Part shown: one piece after another, positions 7,901 through 17,212 of the stretch
Layout of the letters: each line of letters begins with the position of its first letter
How positions within the stretch are numbered: the stretch's first letter is position 1
Source: Geodermatophilus obscurus
GTDB taxonomy: Bacteria > Actinomycetota > Actinomycetes > Mycobacteriales > Geodermatophilaceae
Direction: 5' to 3'
Length of the DNA stretch: 64,000 bases
NCBI RefSeq assembly: GCF_900115395.1
Contig: NZ_FOWE01000005.1
Coordinates: 62,001-126,000 of the forward strand
Program-made: the position numbers and the translations under genes
Notes under the pieces: generated by a model
Told to the model about the DNA's origin: nothing
Databases searched by the model: none
The model's input: only the letters and a program-made list of their open reading frames with translations

Positions 7901-9319
7901 TCAGCTGACGTCGTCGAGCCAGCCGCGGCGGTGCAGCTCGGTGACCAGGCGCCGGTAGCCCTCCTCGAGCGGGCCGGCCTGGCCGGGGTCGGGGTCGACC
8001 ACCTCGGCCGCGCGCACCATCCGGTCGGCGGCGGCCACCGGCGGCGCTCCGGTCACCGCGGCGGCGGCCAGGACGGCGGCGCCGAAGGCGCTCGACGGCT
8101 CGGCCGGCCGCGTCACCGGACGGCCGAGCACGCTCGCGCGGATGACGCTCCACACCGCCGATCCGGAGCCGCCGCCGACGACCCGGTGGTCGGTCGAGGC
8201 GACCCCCAGCGCGGCGAGGCGCTCCAGGCCGAGGCGCTCGACGAACGCGACGCCGTCGAGCACGGCGCGGTGCCGCTGCTGCGGGGTCGGCGCGGAGGGC
8301 CCGACGAGGAAGCCGGTCGCCTCGGGGCGGACGAAGGGGAAGCGCTCGCCGGTCCCCGGCAGGGGGTAGGCGGTCCAGGGGGAGGGACCCTGCCGGGCGG
8401 CCTCGGCGTCGGCGGCGGCGAGGTCGGGCACCCCGGCGTCGGCCAGGACGCCGGCCCCGGTGTTGGACGCGCCGCCGGGCCACCACAGGCCGTCGGGTGC
8501 GAGGTGGGAGTAGACCGCGCCGCCGAACCCGGTCACCTCGGCGGCGGCCACGCCCTTGAGCACGAGCGTGGTCCCCAGCACGCCCGCCGTCCGGCCCGGG
8601 GCCACGGCACCCGCGGCGAGCTGCGCGGTGCAGCCGTCGGTCATCCCGGCGACGACGGCCACGCCGCGGGCGAGACCGAGCGCGGCCGCCACGTCCGGGC
8701 GGACCTCCCCGACGACGGTGCCCGGGTGCACCAGCTCAGGCAGCGCGGTCTCCGGCACGCCCGCGGCGGCCACCAGGTCCGCCGGCCAGCGGGCGGTGAC
8801 CGGGTCGATGCCCGCCTTGAGCGCGTGCGAGGTGTCGGTGACCAGCCGCCCGGTCAGGTCGGCGACCACGACGTCGGGCACGTGCAGGTACCGGGCGGCC
8901 GGGTCGGAGGCGGCCAGCCAGGCCAGCCGCGCGAGGGTCGAGGAGGCGCCGACCGGCCGGCCGGTCGCGGCGCTCACCCGCCCGGCGTGCGCGGCGCCGC
9001 GCTGGTCGGCGTAGAGCAGCACGGGCCCGCGCGGCACCCCGTCCCCGTCGGTGGCGACGACGCTGCCCGACGTCGCGGTGACGGCGAGCGCCGCGACGTC
9101 GGCCGCGCGAGCGCCCAGCCGGGTGGTGAGCTCCCGGAGGACCGACCGGACGGCGGCGGCGTGCACCGGCGGCTGCTCCTGGCAGCCCGGGGCGGGCACC
9201 GCGGGCACGGGCAGGGGGGCGGCGGCGGTGGCGACGACGTCGCCGGTGCCGATCCGGACGGCCGTGGCCCGCACCGCCGCGGTGGCCAGGTCCACGCCGA
9301 CCACGAGCTCGCCGGTCAC
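7901..9319 (-). CDS. FGGY-family carbohydrate kinase
   Basis: 472 residues with the two-domain FGGY actin-like fold. The N-terminal loop is VGVDLATAAVRATAV and the putative catalytic base is Asp228 in AGMTDGCTAQ. LGTTLVLKG and the C-terminal VVGGGSGSAVWSVI segment are also visible. It is closer in look to gluconate/xylulose/ribulose-type kinases than to rhamnulokinase, so the substrate may be the ketose handled by the neighbouring epimerase. GTG start, overlapping the HAD gene stop by 4 nt. A longer upstream reading frame is Arg/Gly-rich and overlaps the HAD gene, so it is rejected. Confidence 0.82.
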   Translation of the reverse strand: MTGELVVGVDLATAAVRATAVRIGTGDVVATAAAPLPVPAVPAPGCQEQPPVHAAAVRSVLRELTTRLGARAADVAALAVTATSGSVVATDGDGVPRGPVLLYADQRGAAHAGRVSAATGRPVGASSTLARLAWLAASDPAARYLHVPDVVVADLTGRLVTDTSHALKAGIDPVTARWPADLVAAAGVPETALPELVHPGTVVGEVRPDVAAALGLARGVAVVAGMTDGCTAQLAAGAVAPGRTAGVLGTTLVLKGVAAAEVTGFGGAVYSHLAPDGLWWPGGASNTGAGVLADAGVPDLAAADAEAARQGPSPWTAYPLPGTGERFPFVRPEATGFLVGPSAPTPQQRHRAVLDGVAFVERLGLERLAALGVASTDHRVVGGGSGSAVWSVIRASVLGRPVTRPAEPSSAFGAAVLAAAAVTGAPPVAAADRMVRAAEVVDPDPGQAGPLEEGYRRLVTELHRRGWLDDVS

Positions 9320-10026
9320 CCGCGCCCGTCCTCCGCCGAGGTCAGGGGCAGCAGGACGTCGGCCAGTCCGGTGAGGTCGGGGACGGCGAGGTCGGGCTCG
9401 GCCAGCTGCTCGGGCGTGGGCTCGTCGGGCGCCTCGCCCCGCAGCACCCACACGGTGCCCAGCCCCAGCGCCGCGGCGGGCCGGACGTCGGTGTCGAGCC
9501 GGTTGCCCACGTGCACCGCCTCCTCCGGCGAGCAGCCGGCCCGGTCGAGGCACCAGCTGAACAGCTCCGGGCTGGGCTTCTCGAACCCGACGACCGCCGA
9601 CACCCCCCAGACGTCGACGAACGGGGCGACGCCGTCGCGGGTGAGCGCGTCGACGACGGTCGCCTCCTGGTTGGCCAGCACCCCGACGACGACCCGCCCG
9701 TGCAGGGCGCGCAGCAGGGGCAGGACGTCGGGGTAGAGGGTGCCCGGCGGGTGCACCCAGTGCCGGCGGGTCCGCTCGTGCAGCGCGCCGCGGAGCCCGG
9801 GGTCGCCGAGCAGCTCCGTGGCCAGCGCGGTCCGCAGGGACCCGCCCTGCCGGGCCCGGGCGGCGTCGTACACCCGGCGGACCGCGGCGCGGTCGACCGG
9901 CTCCCGGCCCTGGTCGGCGCGCAGCTCGTCGAGGGCCCGGACCACGGCGGCGAGGTAGTTCCCGTCGTCGTAGACCGGCCCGCCGACGTCGAGGAACACC
10001 GCGCGCAGCCGCCGGGGCAGGGTCAT
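9316..10026 (-). CDS. HAD-superfamily hydrolase
   Basis: A 236-residue HAD-like phosphatase/dehalogenase-type protein. Motif I reads FLDVGGPVYD: the nucleophile Asp is present, but the usual second Asp (general acid, +2) is Gly, as in several HAD subgroups. Motif II is VLANQEA, motif III the Lys in FEKPSPE, and motif IV HVGNRLDTDV. It may dephosphorylate a dead-end or intermediate sugar phosphate of the pathway. It is flanked by the class II aldolase (ATGA overlap) and the FGGY kinase (GTGA overlap), so it is translated within the operon. Confidence 0.78.
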   Translation of the reverse strand: MTLPRRLRAVFLDVGGPVYDDGNYLAAVVRALDELRADQGREPVDRAAVRRVYDAARARQGGSLRTALATELLGDPGLRGALHERTRRHWVHPPGTLYPDVLPLLRALHGRVVVGVLANQEATVVDALTRDGVAPFVDVWGVSAVVGFEKPSPELFSWCLDRAGCSPEEAVHVGNRLDTDVRPAAALGLGTVWVLRGEAPDEPTPEQLAEPDLAVPDLTGLADVLLPLTSAEDGRG

Positions 10027-10799
10027 GCCCGCGAGCCGCCGAGACGGGCCCGCCGCTCGGTCACGTCCTCCCGGGCGACGAACTCCTCGACCTTCGCCGG
10101 CTCCAGCGGGACGACGCCGCCCACCGAGTAGGCGGCCAGCCGGACCTGCGCGCCCTTGACCGCCATCTCCGAGGCCGCCTCGACCCCGGCCGGCCCGGGC
10201 GCGTTGACGACGATGCCGTGGTTGCCGAGGAGCACCAGCCGGGGCAGCTCCCCGTGGGCGTCGACGTGGCGCCGCAGTGCCGCGAGGTAGACCCGGCCCA
10301 GGTCGATCCCCGGCGTCGCGTAGGGGACGTACAGCGGCCGGCCGATCACCACGGCCTCGTCGGAGTAGACGTGCCGGTCCCACGCGGTGGGCCCCTGCAC
10401 GCTCGCCAGCAGGCCGACCACCGCCGTCGGGTGGGTGTGCCCGACGAACGCCGTGGGGGCGAACACCTGCGCCGCCACGTGCACCAGCGTCTCGATCGAG
10501 GCCCGCCGTCGGCGGCCCTCGTGCTCGCCGGCGTCGAGCGCGGCGGTGAGGTCGGCCTGGGTCGCCGTCGGTGAGGACATGAGCTCCACGAGCGGGTCGA
10601 CGTCGACGACGACGAAGTCCTCGGCGGTCGACGTGCGCATGTTCGACCCCGACGCCTTGACCACCAGCCGCCCGTCGGGCAGCAGCTCGGAGGTGTTGCC
10701 CTCGGCCAGGACGACGAGGTCGCGGGAGCGCTCGCCCAGCGACCGGGTGAGCGCGACCAGCTCGTCGCTGACCAGGTCCGGGTCCCAGACGGCGCTCAC
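10023..10799 (-). CDS. Class II aldolase/adducin-family sugar-phosphate aldolase
   Basis: 258 residues. Family signs are the phosphate-binding GNTS segment, the SGSNMR/T region, the zinc ligands His121 and His123 in VGHTHPTAVV, and a third His in LLGNHGIVV. These enzymes cleave ketose-1-phosphates to DHAP and an aldehyde. The segment RASIETLVHVAAQVF resembles the N-terminal half of the bifunctional rhamnose aldolase encoded at 3157-5193 more than classical fuculose aldolase, but the SDR half is absent. GTG start in a 4-nt overlap with the upstream permease. Confidence 0.82.
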   Translation of the reverse strand: MSAVWDPDLVSDELVALTRSLGERSRDLVVLAEGNTSELLPDGRLVVKASGSNMRTSTAEDFVVVDVDPLVELMSSPTATQADLTAALDAGEHEGRRRRASIETLVHVAAQVFAPTAFVGHTHPTAVVGLLASVQGPTAWDRHVYSDEAVVIGRPLYVPYATPGIDLGRVYLAALRRHVDAHGELPRLVLLGNHGIVVNAPGPAGVEAASEMAVKGAQVRLAAYSVGGVVPLEPAKVEEFVAREDVTERRARLGGSRA

Positions 10800-11911
10800 C
10801 CCGTCCTCCCGTATCGGCGGTTGGCCAGCCCGTTGAGCAGCGCGGCGGCGATGAGGACGACGCCGAGGGCGAGCAGCTGGTACTGCGAGCCGGCGTTGCC
10901 CGGCACCGCCAGCAGGATGCCCGCGTTGAGCCAGACGACCAGCAGGGTCGCCAGGACGACGCCGGCGACCCGGCCGATGCCCCCGGTGATCGCCACCCCG
11001 CCGAGGACGGCGATCGTGATCGCCGGCAGCGCCATGCCGCTGCCCGTGACCCCGGCGTCGGGCCGCGCGGAGGCGAACTGCGCCACGGTCACGACCGCGA
11101 CCAGGCCGGAGATCACCCCGGCGGCGACGTAGGCGGTGAACCGGGTGCGCCGCACGTCGATGCCGGTCCACTCCGCGGCGACGTCGTTGGTGCCGATCGC
11201 GTAGAGCCGCCGTCCGTACGTGGTCCGGTTGAGCAGCAGCCAGACCACCACGGCGGTGGGCAGCAGGAAGGTCAGGATGCCCAGCGGGATCTGCAGCGGG
11301 TCCTCGCCCCCGCCGACCGGCACCGAGCGGGCGGCGGAGAAGAACTCCTGGATCGGCCGGGTGCTGATCGGCTGCTGGTCGTTGATGACGATGGCGAGCG
11401 AGGAGAACGCGTAGTAGGTGGCCAGGGTGGTGATCAGTGCCGGGTAGCCGATGTAGGCGATGAGGAAGCCGTTCACCGCGCCGCACAGGCCGCCGAACGC
11501 GGCGGCCAGCACGATGGCCGACCACAGAGGCCAGCCCCACTCCCCGTAGGCGAATCCGAACACCATGCTGGTCAGGGACACGATCGCGCCGACCGAGAGG
11601 TCGATCCCGCCGCGCCCGGACGTGATGACGAGCAGCTCTGCCAGGCCGAGCATGACCAGCGGGACCGCGCTGATGAGGGTGACCGACAGGTAGCCGGCGT
11701 CGTAGGGCGCGGACAGGTAGTTGCGCGCCGACAGCGTCAGGAACGTGACGACGACGGCGGCGAGCAGCACCAGCAGCAGCACGATCCGCTGGGTCAGCAG
11801 CCCGCGCAGCAGGAGGGCGGGCAGCTGCCGGAGCCGGGACTCCGAGGGCGCGCTCCCGTCGTCGGGCCGGGGTGCCGGGGCGGGCGCCTCCGGGGAGACC
11901 GCCGTGCTCAT
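10796..11911 (-). CDS. CUT2-type sugar ABC transporter permease 1
   Basis: 371 residues with a ~30-residue Pro-rich cytoplasmic N-terminus, then eight to ten hydrophobic segments typical of RbsC/LsrC/RhaP permeases. The conserved loop GLAELLVITSGRGGIDLSVGA, the YAIGTN motif after the central helices and ITIAVLGGVAITGGIG are visible. It forms the membrane channel with the second permease and is energised by the upstream ATPase. ATGA overlap with the second permease gene, GTGA overlap with the aldolase. Confidence 0.9.
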   Translation of the reverse strand: MSTAVSPEAPAPAPRPDDGSAPSESRLRQLPALLLRGLLTQRIVLLLVLLAAVVVTFLTLSARNYLSAPYDAGYLSVTLISAVPLVMLGLAELLVITSGRGGIDLSVGAIVSLTSMVFGFAYGEWGWPLWSAIVLAAAFGGLCGAVNGFLIAYIGYPALITTLATYYAFSSLAIVINDQQPISTRPIQEFFSAARSVPVGGGEDPLQIPLGILTFLLPTAVVVWLLLNRTTYGRRLYAIGTNDVAAEWTGIDVRRTRFTAYVAAGVISGLVAVVTVAQFASARPDAGVTGSGMALPAITIAVLGGVAITGGIGRVAGVVLATLLVVWLNAGILLAVPGNAGSQYQLLALGVVLIAAALLNGLANRRYGRTG

Positions 11912-12948
11912 GTCGTCCTCCTCGTCCGCTGCCGGAGCAGGTCGGCCCCGACGGCGATCAGGATGAAGATGCCGATGAAGAGGGCCGACAGCTGCGAGCG
12001 CCAGCCCAGCTGGGTCACGCCCGAGGTGACGGTCTGCACGAGCAGGGCGCCCAGGACGGTGCCGAGGACCGAGCCGCGGCCGCCCATGATCGAGGTGCCC
12101 CCGATGACCACCGCGGCGATCGCGGCCAGCTCGATGCCGGCGCCCACGTTCGGTGCGAGCGTGGAGGTGCCGCGGGCGATGACGAAGCAGGCGGCCAGCC
12201 CGGTGAGCAGGCCGGTGAGGACGTAGGCCGACACCACCCGCCGCTGGACCTTGACACCGGCCAGCCGGGCGGCGTCGGCGTCACCGCCGATCGCGTACAT
12301 ATGCCGCCCGCCGGGCGTGTGCCGCAGGTAGTACCAGGCGGCCGCCGCGATGAGCAGCATGATCAGGAAGCTGTGCGGGATGCCGAGGGTGCGGCCGGCC
12401 TCGCCGCGGCCGAAGAAGGCCAGCGTGCCGGGGATGTTGTCGACCGTGGTCCCGCCGAACAGCCGCAGCCCGAGGAACTCGAACAGGTTCGCGGTGCCGA
12501 AGGTGATGATGATCGCGTGCACCCGCCCGTAGGCGATGAGCACGCCGTTGACCAGCCCCAGCACGCCGCCGATCGCGACCGAGAGCACGACGGCCACCGG
12601 CAGGGAGATCCCCGACCCGACCATCGCCCTGGCCACCACGACGGCGCAGACCATGACGATGCCGGCCACCGAGACGTCGATGCCGCCGGTGATGATGACG
12701 ACCGTCATCCCGATGCCGATCAGCGCGACCGGTGCCATCGCCACCAGCAGCGGCACGATCGAGCCGCGGGTCAGGAACGCCGGGGTGGCCAGGGCGAGCG
12801 CCACCCACAGCGCGGCGACGACCACGAGCAGCACGATCTCCTGGCCGGTGACCGGGAAGGGCAGGACCCGGCCGCGCTCCCTGGCGGTGTGCGCCTCCTG
12901 CCCGGCCGGCGCGGCTCCGCCCGGGGGCGTGAGGGTGGACGAGCTCAT
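11908..12948 (-). CDS. CUT2-type sugar ABC transporter permease 2
   Basis: 346 residues, the partner of the following permease. It shows the family loop MTVVIITGGIDVSVAGIVM, the YAIGGD motif and AIAAVVIGGTSIMGGRGSV near the end. Two different permeases next to a double-domain ATPase is the RhaPQ or LsrCD arrangement rather than RbsC (one permease). It overlaps both neighbours by 4 nt (ATGA). Confidence 0.9.
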   Translation of the reverse strand: MSSSTLTPPGGAAPAGQEAHTARERGRVLPFPVTGQEIVLLVVVAALWVALALATPAFLTRGSIVPLLVAMAPVALIGIGMTVVIITGGIDVSVAGIVMVCAVVVARAMVGSGISLPVAVVLSVAIGGVLGLVNGVLIAYGRVHAIIITFGTANLFEFLGLRLFGGTTVDNIPGTLAFFGRGEAGRTLGIPHSFLIMLLIAAAAWYYLRHTPGGRHMYAIGGDADAARLAGVKVQRRVVSAYVLTGLLTGLAACFVIARGTSTLAPNVGAGIELAAIAAVVIGGTSIMGGRGSVLGTVLGALLVQTVTSGVTQLGWRSQLSALFIGIFILIAVGADLLRQRTRRTT

Positions 12949-14510
12949 GCCGCCTCCTCCTGGCCGACCGCGCCGGCGGCGGCGGCCAGGACGTCGGCCT
13001 GGCTCGCCCCGGGGCCGAACTCGACCGTCGTGGTTCCGGCGCGGACGACCTGCAGCCGGTCGGAGATGCGGATGGCCTCAGGCAGGTCCGAGGTGACGAT
13101 GAGGACGGCGGTCCCCTCGTCGGCGAGCGCGCGGACGATCCGGTGGATCTCCTCCTTGGCCCCGACGTCGACGCCCTGGGTGGGCTCGGCGAGGACGAGG
13201 ACCTTCGGCCGCTGCACCAGCTGGCGGGCGAGCACGACCTTCTGCGCGTTGCCGCCGGACATCGCCGACACCGGCTGCCGCTCGTGCGGCGTCTTCACCG
13301 ACAGCCTGGTGATGAGGTCGCGGGCGACCTGGCGCTCGCGGCGGCGGTCCATCCAGGTGCCCAGCCGGGACAGCATCGGCAGGTGGCCGGCGGAGATGTT
13401 GAAGGCGATCGACTGGAAGCCGAACAGCCCCTGCTGCTTGCGGTTGGCCGGCAGCAGCGCGATGCCGAGCCGCTTGGCGGCGCGGGGGGAGTGCGGGGCG
13501 ACCGGCCGGCCGTCGAGCAGCACCCGGCCGGCGGTGGCCCGGCGCATGCCGTACACCGTGTCGGCGACCTCCGAGGCCCCGGAGCCGATCAGCCCGTACA
13601 GGGTGACGATCTCCCCGGGGCGGACGGCGACGTCGACGCCGGAGTACGCCCCCTCGGAGGCCAGCCCCTCGAGGACCAGCCGGGGCGGGACGTCGGGGAC
13701 GGTGTGCTCGGGCGGGCGGTCCTCGAGGATCCCGCCGACCATCAGCTCGACGACCCGGCGGACCGACAGCTCCTCGATGGGCCAGGTGCCGAGGGTCTCC
13801 CCGTCCCGCATGACGGTGACCTCGTCGGCGATGACGAACAGCTCGTCCAGGCGGTGGGAGATGTAGATGATCGCGACGCCGGTGGAGGCCAGCCGGCGGA
13901 CGACGCCGAAGAGCACCTCGATCTCGGCGTCGGTGAGGATCGCCGAGGGCTCGTCGAGGATGAGCACCTCCGCGTTGCCGACCAGCGCCTTGGCGATGGA
14001 GACCTGCTGCTGCTCGGCGATGGACAGCTCGCTGACCGGGACGGTGGCGTAGCGCGCGGGCAGCCCGATGAGCTCCAGCAGCTCGACGACGCGGGCGTTC
14101 TGCGCCGCCCAGTCGACCCGGCCCCGGCGGGTGATCTCCCGGCCGGTGAAGACGTTCTCCGCGACCGTGAGGTCGGGGAACAGCTGCGGTTCCTGGTAGA
14201 CGGTCGCGATGCCGAGGGCGATGGCGTCCGCGGTGCTCGAGATGGTCACGGGGCGGCCCTCGAAGGTGATCCGGCCGGTGTCGGCGGTCGCCGCCCCGGA
14301 GAGGATCTTGATGAGGGTGGACTTGCCGGCGCCGTTCTCGCCCACCAGCGCGTGCACGCTGCCGGCCCGCACGGTCATGTCGGCGTTGCGGATGGCCCGC
14401 ACCGCCCCGTAGCGCTTGGACACCCCGGTGACGGACAGCCGCTCGGCGCGTGCTCCGGTCGGCTGGGAGGGGGCCGGCTCGGCCGGCCCGGTCGTTCGGG
14501 TCTCGCTCAT
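12945..14510 (-). CDS. CUT2-type sugar ABC transporter ATP-binding protein (two ABC domains)
   Basis: 521 residues with two tandem nucleotide-binding domains. The first has Walker A GENGAGKST, signature-region LSIAEQQQVSIAKAL and Walker B ILDEPSAIL. The second is a degenerate domain with GLIGSGASEVAD in place of Walker A, a MSGGNAQKVVLARQL signature and VLAEPTQGVDVGA. This asymmetric pattern is normal for RbsA/MglA/LsrA/RhaT proteins. The ATG follows GAGGAG. The gene is separated from the binding-protein gene by 64 nt containing a strong hairpin. Confidence 0.92.
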   Translation of the reverse strand: MSETRTTGPAEPAPSQPTGARAERLSVTGVSKRYGAVRAIRNADMTVRAGSVHALVGENGAGKSTLIKILSGAATADTGRITFEGRPVTISSTADAIALGIATVYQEPQLFPDLTVAENVFTGREITRRGRVDWAAQNARVVELLELIGLPARYATVPVSELSIAEQQQVSIAKALVGNAEVLILDEPSAILTDAEIEVLFGVVRRLASTGVAIIYISHRLDELFVIADEVTVMRDGETLGTWPIEELSVRRVVELMVGGILEDRPPEHTVPDVPPRLVLEGLASEGAYSGVDVAVRPGEIVTLYGLIGSGASEVADTVYGMRRATAGRVLLDGRPVAPHSPRAAKRLGIALLPANRKQQGLFGFQSIAFNISAGHLPMLSRLGTWMDRRRERQVARDLITRLSVKTPHERQPVSAMSGGNAQKVVLARQLVQRPKVLVLAEPTQGVDVGAKEEIHRIVRALADEGTAVLIVTSDLPEAIRISDRLQVVRAGTTTVEFGPGASQADVLAAAAGAVGQEEAA

Positions 14511-14532
14511 GGTCTCCTCGCTCGGCCGGTGG

Positions 14533-14567
14533 CCGGGGAGGACCGGCGGGGTGCCGGTCCTCCCCGG
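14533..14567 (-). terminator. Strong hairpin between binding-protein and ATPase genes (partial terminator/mRNA stabiliser)
   Basis: CCGGGGAGGACCGG and its exact reverse complement form 14-bp arms (14533-14546, 14554-14567) with a 7-nt loop. There is no T-tract. Such hairpins after binding-protein genes usually stabilise that message or partly terminate, giving an excess of binding protein over membrane subunits. Confidence 0.65.
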
Positions 14568-14574
14568 GGCGCGA

Positions 14575-15630
14575 TCAGTAGTCGAACTCGCCGGCGTTGT
14601 CCTTGGTGATGCGCAGCGGCGGGCCGAGCAGCAGCACCTTGCTCTCGGAGTCGAAGGTCACCTCGGGCATGTCCGCGTTGACCTCGTTGGTCTCCTGCAG
14701 CTCCTCGCCGTTGGCCAGCTGGACGCCGGTCCACGCGGTCAGGTAGCCGAGGTTCTCGACGTCCCAGAGGATGCTCGCGCTCGACGAGCCGTCCTCGAGG
14801 TAGGGCAGCATCGACTGCGGCGTCCCGAGCCCGACGGTGAAGACCTGGCCGATCTTCCCGGCGTCGCGGACCGCCTGGGCCACACCCGGCGCCGACGAGG
14901 TGCACTCGCCGACCAGCCCGGTGAGGTCCGGGTTGGCGTTCATCAGGTCGGTCGCCAGCTGGGTGGCCGCCGCCTGGTCCTCGCCGGCGTAGACGATGTC
15001 GACGATCTCGGCCTCGGGGTAGGCCTCGGCGGTGTAGGCCTCCTGGACCTCGATCCAGGCGTTGAGGTTCTCGGCCGTCTGCCCGCAGGAGACGATGGCG
15101 TACTTGCCGCGCCCGCCCATGGCCTCCATCAGCGCGTCGGTGAGGCCCTCGCCGATGCCCTGGGTCGAGGCCTGGCTGACGAACACCTCGCGGACCGAGT
15201 TGGGCGCGTCGGTGTCCGAGGTGGCCACGGCGATGCCCGCGTCGGCGGCCTGCTGCAGCAGCGGCGCCATCGAGTCGGGGTCGTTGGGCGCCACGATGAG
15301 CGCGTCGACGCCCTGCTGGATGTAGGAGCGCACGATGTCGGCCTGCGCGGCCGGGTCGGCCTCGACCGGGCCCTGGTAGAGCCAGGTGCAGCCGATCTCC
15401 TCGCAGGCGGCCTGCCCGCCGGTGTTCATGGCCTCGAAGTACGGGATGCCCTGCAGCTTGGGGACGAAGGCGACCGTGACGTCGCCGCCCTCGGAGCCCC
15501 CGCCGCCGCCACCCCCGCCGCCTCCGCCGCCGGATGCCGACCCGCCGCTGCCCTCCCCGCACGCGGTGAGGACCAGGGTGGTGGCCGCGCCGAGGGCGAC
15601 GGCCAACCTCGTCGTTCGTGTTCTGCTCAT
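14575..15630 (-). CDS. CUT2-type sugar-binding lipoprotein (RhaS/LsrB-like)
   Basis: A 351-residue extracellular solute-binding lipoprotein. The signal peptide ends in the lipobox LVLTAC with Cys24 as the lipidated residue, followed by a 12-glycine linker. The mature part starts VTVAFVPKLQGIPYFEAMNTG and has the family segments GVDALIVAPNDPDSM and ATSDTDAPNS. It looks like the rhamnose (RhaS) and AI-2 (LsrB) binding proteins. With the DeoR regulator, rhamnulokinase-like gene and two permeases, rhamnose or a related 6-deoxy-sugar is the best ligand guess. Confidence 0.85.
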   Translation of the reverse strand: MSRTRTTRLAVALGAATTLVLTACGEGSGGSASGGGGGGGGGGGGSEGGDVTVAFVPKLQGIPYFEAMNTGGQAACEEIGCTWLYQGPVEADPAAQADIVRSYIQQGVDALIVAPNDPDSMAPLLQQAADAGIAVATSDTDAPNSVREVFVSQASTQGIGEGLTDALMEAMGGRGKYAIVSCGQTAENLNAWIEVQEAYTAEAYPEAEIVDIVYAGEDQAAATQLATDLMNANPDLTGLVGECTSSAPGVAQAVRDAGKIGQVFTVGLGTPQSMLPYLEDGSSSASILWDVENLGYLTAWTGVQLANGEELQETNEVNADMPEVTFDSESKVLLLGPPLRITKDNAGEFDY

Positions 15631-15712
15631 CGGTCACCTCTCGGAGTGGGGGACGAGCCCCCGTGGTGCCACCGGACTCGGCGAGCCGGTGGGGGACAGG
15701 ACGCTGCGCTGC

Positions 15713-17212
15713 TCACGTCGGGATGAGCCCCCGCTCGCGGTCGTCGTCCTGGGTCAGCTCCCGCAGCCGGGCTGCGGCCTGCTCCCAGCGCGGATCGGGG
15801 CGCGGGGACCAGGTCAGGAGGTCGGCGGTCCGGGCGACGACCGCGCGGACGTCGGCCACACCGCCCAGGTCGCCGAGGGCCACCAGCTGCGCCGCGGCGT
15901 TGCCCAGCGAGGTGGCCTCGACCGGGCCGCACTGCACGGGCAGCCCCGTGGCGTCGGCGGTGGCCTGGGCCAGCAGCCCGTTGCGGGCGCCGCCGCCGGT
16001 CACGCAGACCGCGGTGGGCGTCGTGCCGGTGACCGCCGCGATGTCCTCGGCGGTCACCCGGTAGGAGACGGCGAGGGAGTCGACCACGCAGCGGGTGACG
16101 GCGGCGGGGGACTCGGGCACCGGCTGCCCCGAGCGCCGGCAGTAGGCCTGCACCCGGGCGGGCATGTCGCCGCGGCCGAGGAAGTCGCGCGCGTTGGGGT
16201 TGACCACGCTGCGCAGGGCCGGCTCGCGGCCGGCGAGCTCGATCAGGTCGGCGTAGGAGAACTCCAGACCCCGGGCGGCCCAGGCCCGCCGGCACTCCTG
16301 CAGCAGCCACAGGCCCATGACGTTGCGCAGCAGCCGCGTGGTGCCGGCGTAGCCGCCCTCGTTGGTCAGGTTGGCCGCCAGGGACGCGTCGGTCACGACC
16401 GGCCGCGGCACCTCCGCGCCCATCAGCGACCAGGTCCCCGAGGACAGGAACAGCGCCCCGGGCCCGGGGAACGGGGTGGCGACGACGGCGCTGGCGGTGT
16501 CGTGCCCGGCCGGGGTCACCACCCGCGTCCCGGCCAGTGGGCCATCCGCCAGCGGACCGACGACCGGGCCGAGGTCGGTGCCCGGCGGCACGACCTCGGG
16601 GAACAGCCGGGTCGGGATCCCCAGCTCCTCGGCCAGGCCGGTGGCCCACCGGCCGCCGGCGGCGTCGTAGAGACCGGTGGTCGAGGCGGCGGTGGCCTCG
16701 GTGACCCCGGCGCCGGACAGCAGGTGGTGGAAGACGTCGGGCATCATCAGCAGCGACGCGGCGTCGTCCAGGCGGGTCGTCGTCCGCGCGTCGGAGACCA
16801 GCGCGAACACGGTGTTGATCTCGTTGACCTGGACGCCGGTGGACCGGTACAGCCGGTCGCGGCCGACCGTGGCCAGGGCCTCGTCCATCGCCGCGAGCTG
16901 CCGGGGGTCGCGGTAGCAGGTCGGTGCGTCCACCAGCGTCCCGTCGGCGCGGACCAGCCCGTAGTCGACACCCCAGGCGTCCACCCCGACCGAGGCGACC
17001 GCCGTCTCCGCGCCCAGCGCCGCCAGCCCGTCGTGGACCGACCGGACGAGGAGGTCGACGTCCCAGCGCAGCAGGCCGTCGACGGGCGCCGGCGTGTGCG
17101 GGAACCGGGCGACCTCGCGGACGGTCAGCCGTTCGCCGTCGAAGTCGGCGCGCTCGACCCGGCCGCTCTCGGCGCCGAGGTCGACCGCCGCGACGGTCCG
17201 CACGGCGCTCAC
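15713..17212 (-). CDS. Rhamnulokinase-like FGGY kinase (second copy)
   Basis: 499 residues, an obvious paralogue of the rhaB product: VDLGAESGRV loop, GVDAWGVDYGLV, AGHDTASAVV with Asp238 at the catalytic-base position, SSGTWSLMG, NVMGLWLLQE and VTGGGARNGLLAQ. It probably phosphorylates L-rhamnulose or a related ketose. It is the second gene of the DeoR-kinase-ABC operon and starts with GTG in a 4-nt overlap with deoR. The arrangement resembles the rhizobial rhaRSTPQUK locus (DeoR regulator, CUT2 transporter, kinase). Why the organism keeps two such kinases is not clear from sequence. Confidence 0.85.
   Translation of the reverse strand: MSAVRTVAAVDLGAESGRVERADFDGERLTVREVARFPHTPAPVDGLLRWDVDLLVRSVHDGLAALGAETAVASVGVDAWGVDYGLVRADGTLVDAPTCYRDPRQLAAMDEALATVGRDRLYRSTGVQVNEINTVFALVSDARTTTRLDDAASLLMMPDVFHHLLSGAGVTEATAASTTGLYDAAGGRWATGLAEELGIPTRLFPEVVPPGTDLGPVVGPLADGPLAGTRVVTPAGHDTASAVVATPFPGPGALFLSSGTWSLMGAEVPRPVVTDASLAANLTNEGGYAGTTRLLRNVMGLWLLQECRRAWAARGLEFSYADLIELAGREPALRSVVNPNARDFLGRGDMPARVQAYCRRSGQPVPESPAAVTRCVVDSLAVSYRVTAEDIAAVTGTTPTAVCVTGGGARNGLLAQATADATGLPVQCGPVEATSLGNAAAQLVALGDLGGVADVRAVVARTADLLTWSPRPDPRWEQAAARLRELTQDDDRERGLIPT

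Noticed and set aside
14575..15630. AI-2 (LsrB) quorum-signal binding protein
   Set aside because: Sequence resemblance is real, but no lsrK/lsrF/lsrG-like genes are present; the kinase is rhamnulokinase-like and the regulator DeoR type, so a sugar ligand is preferred.
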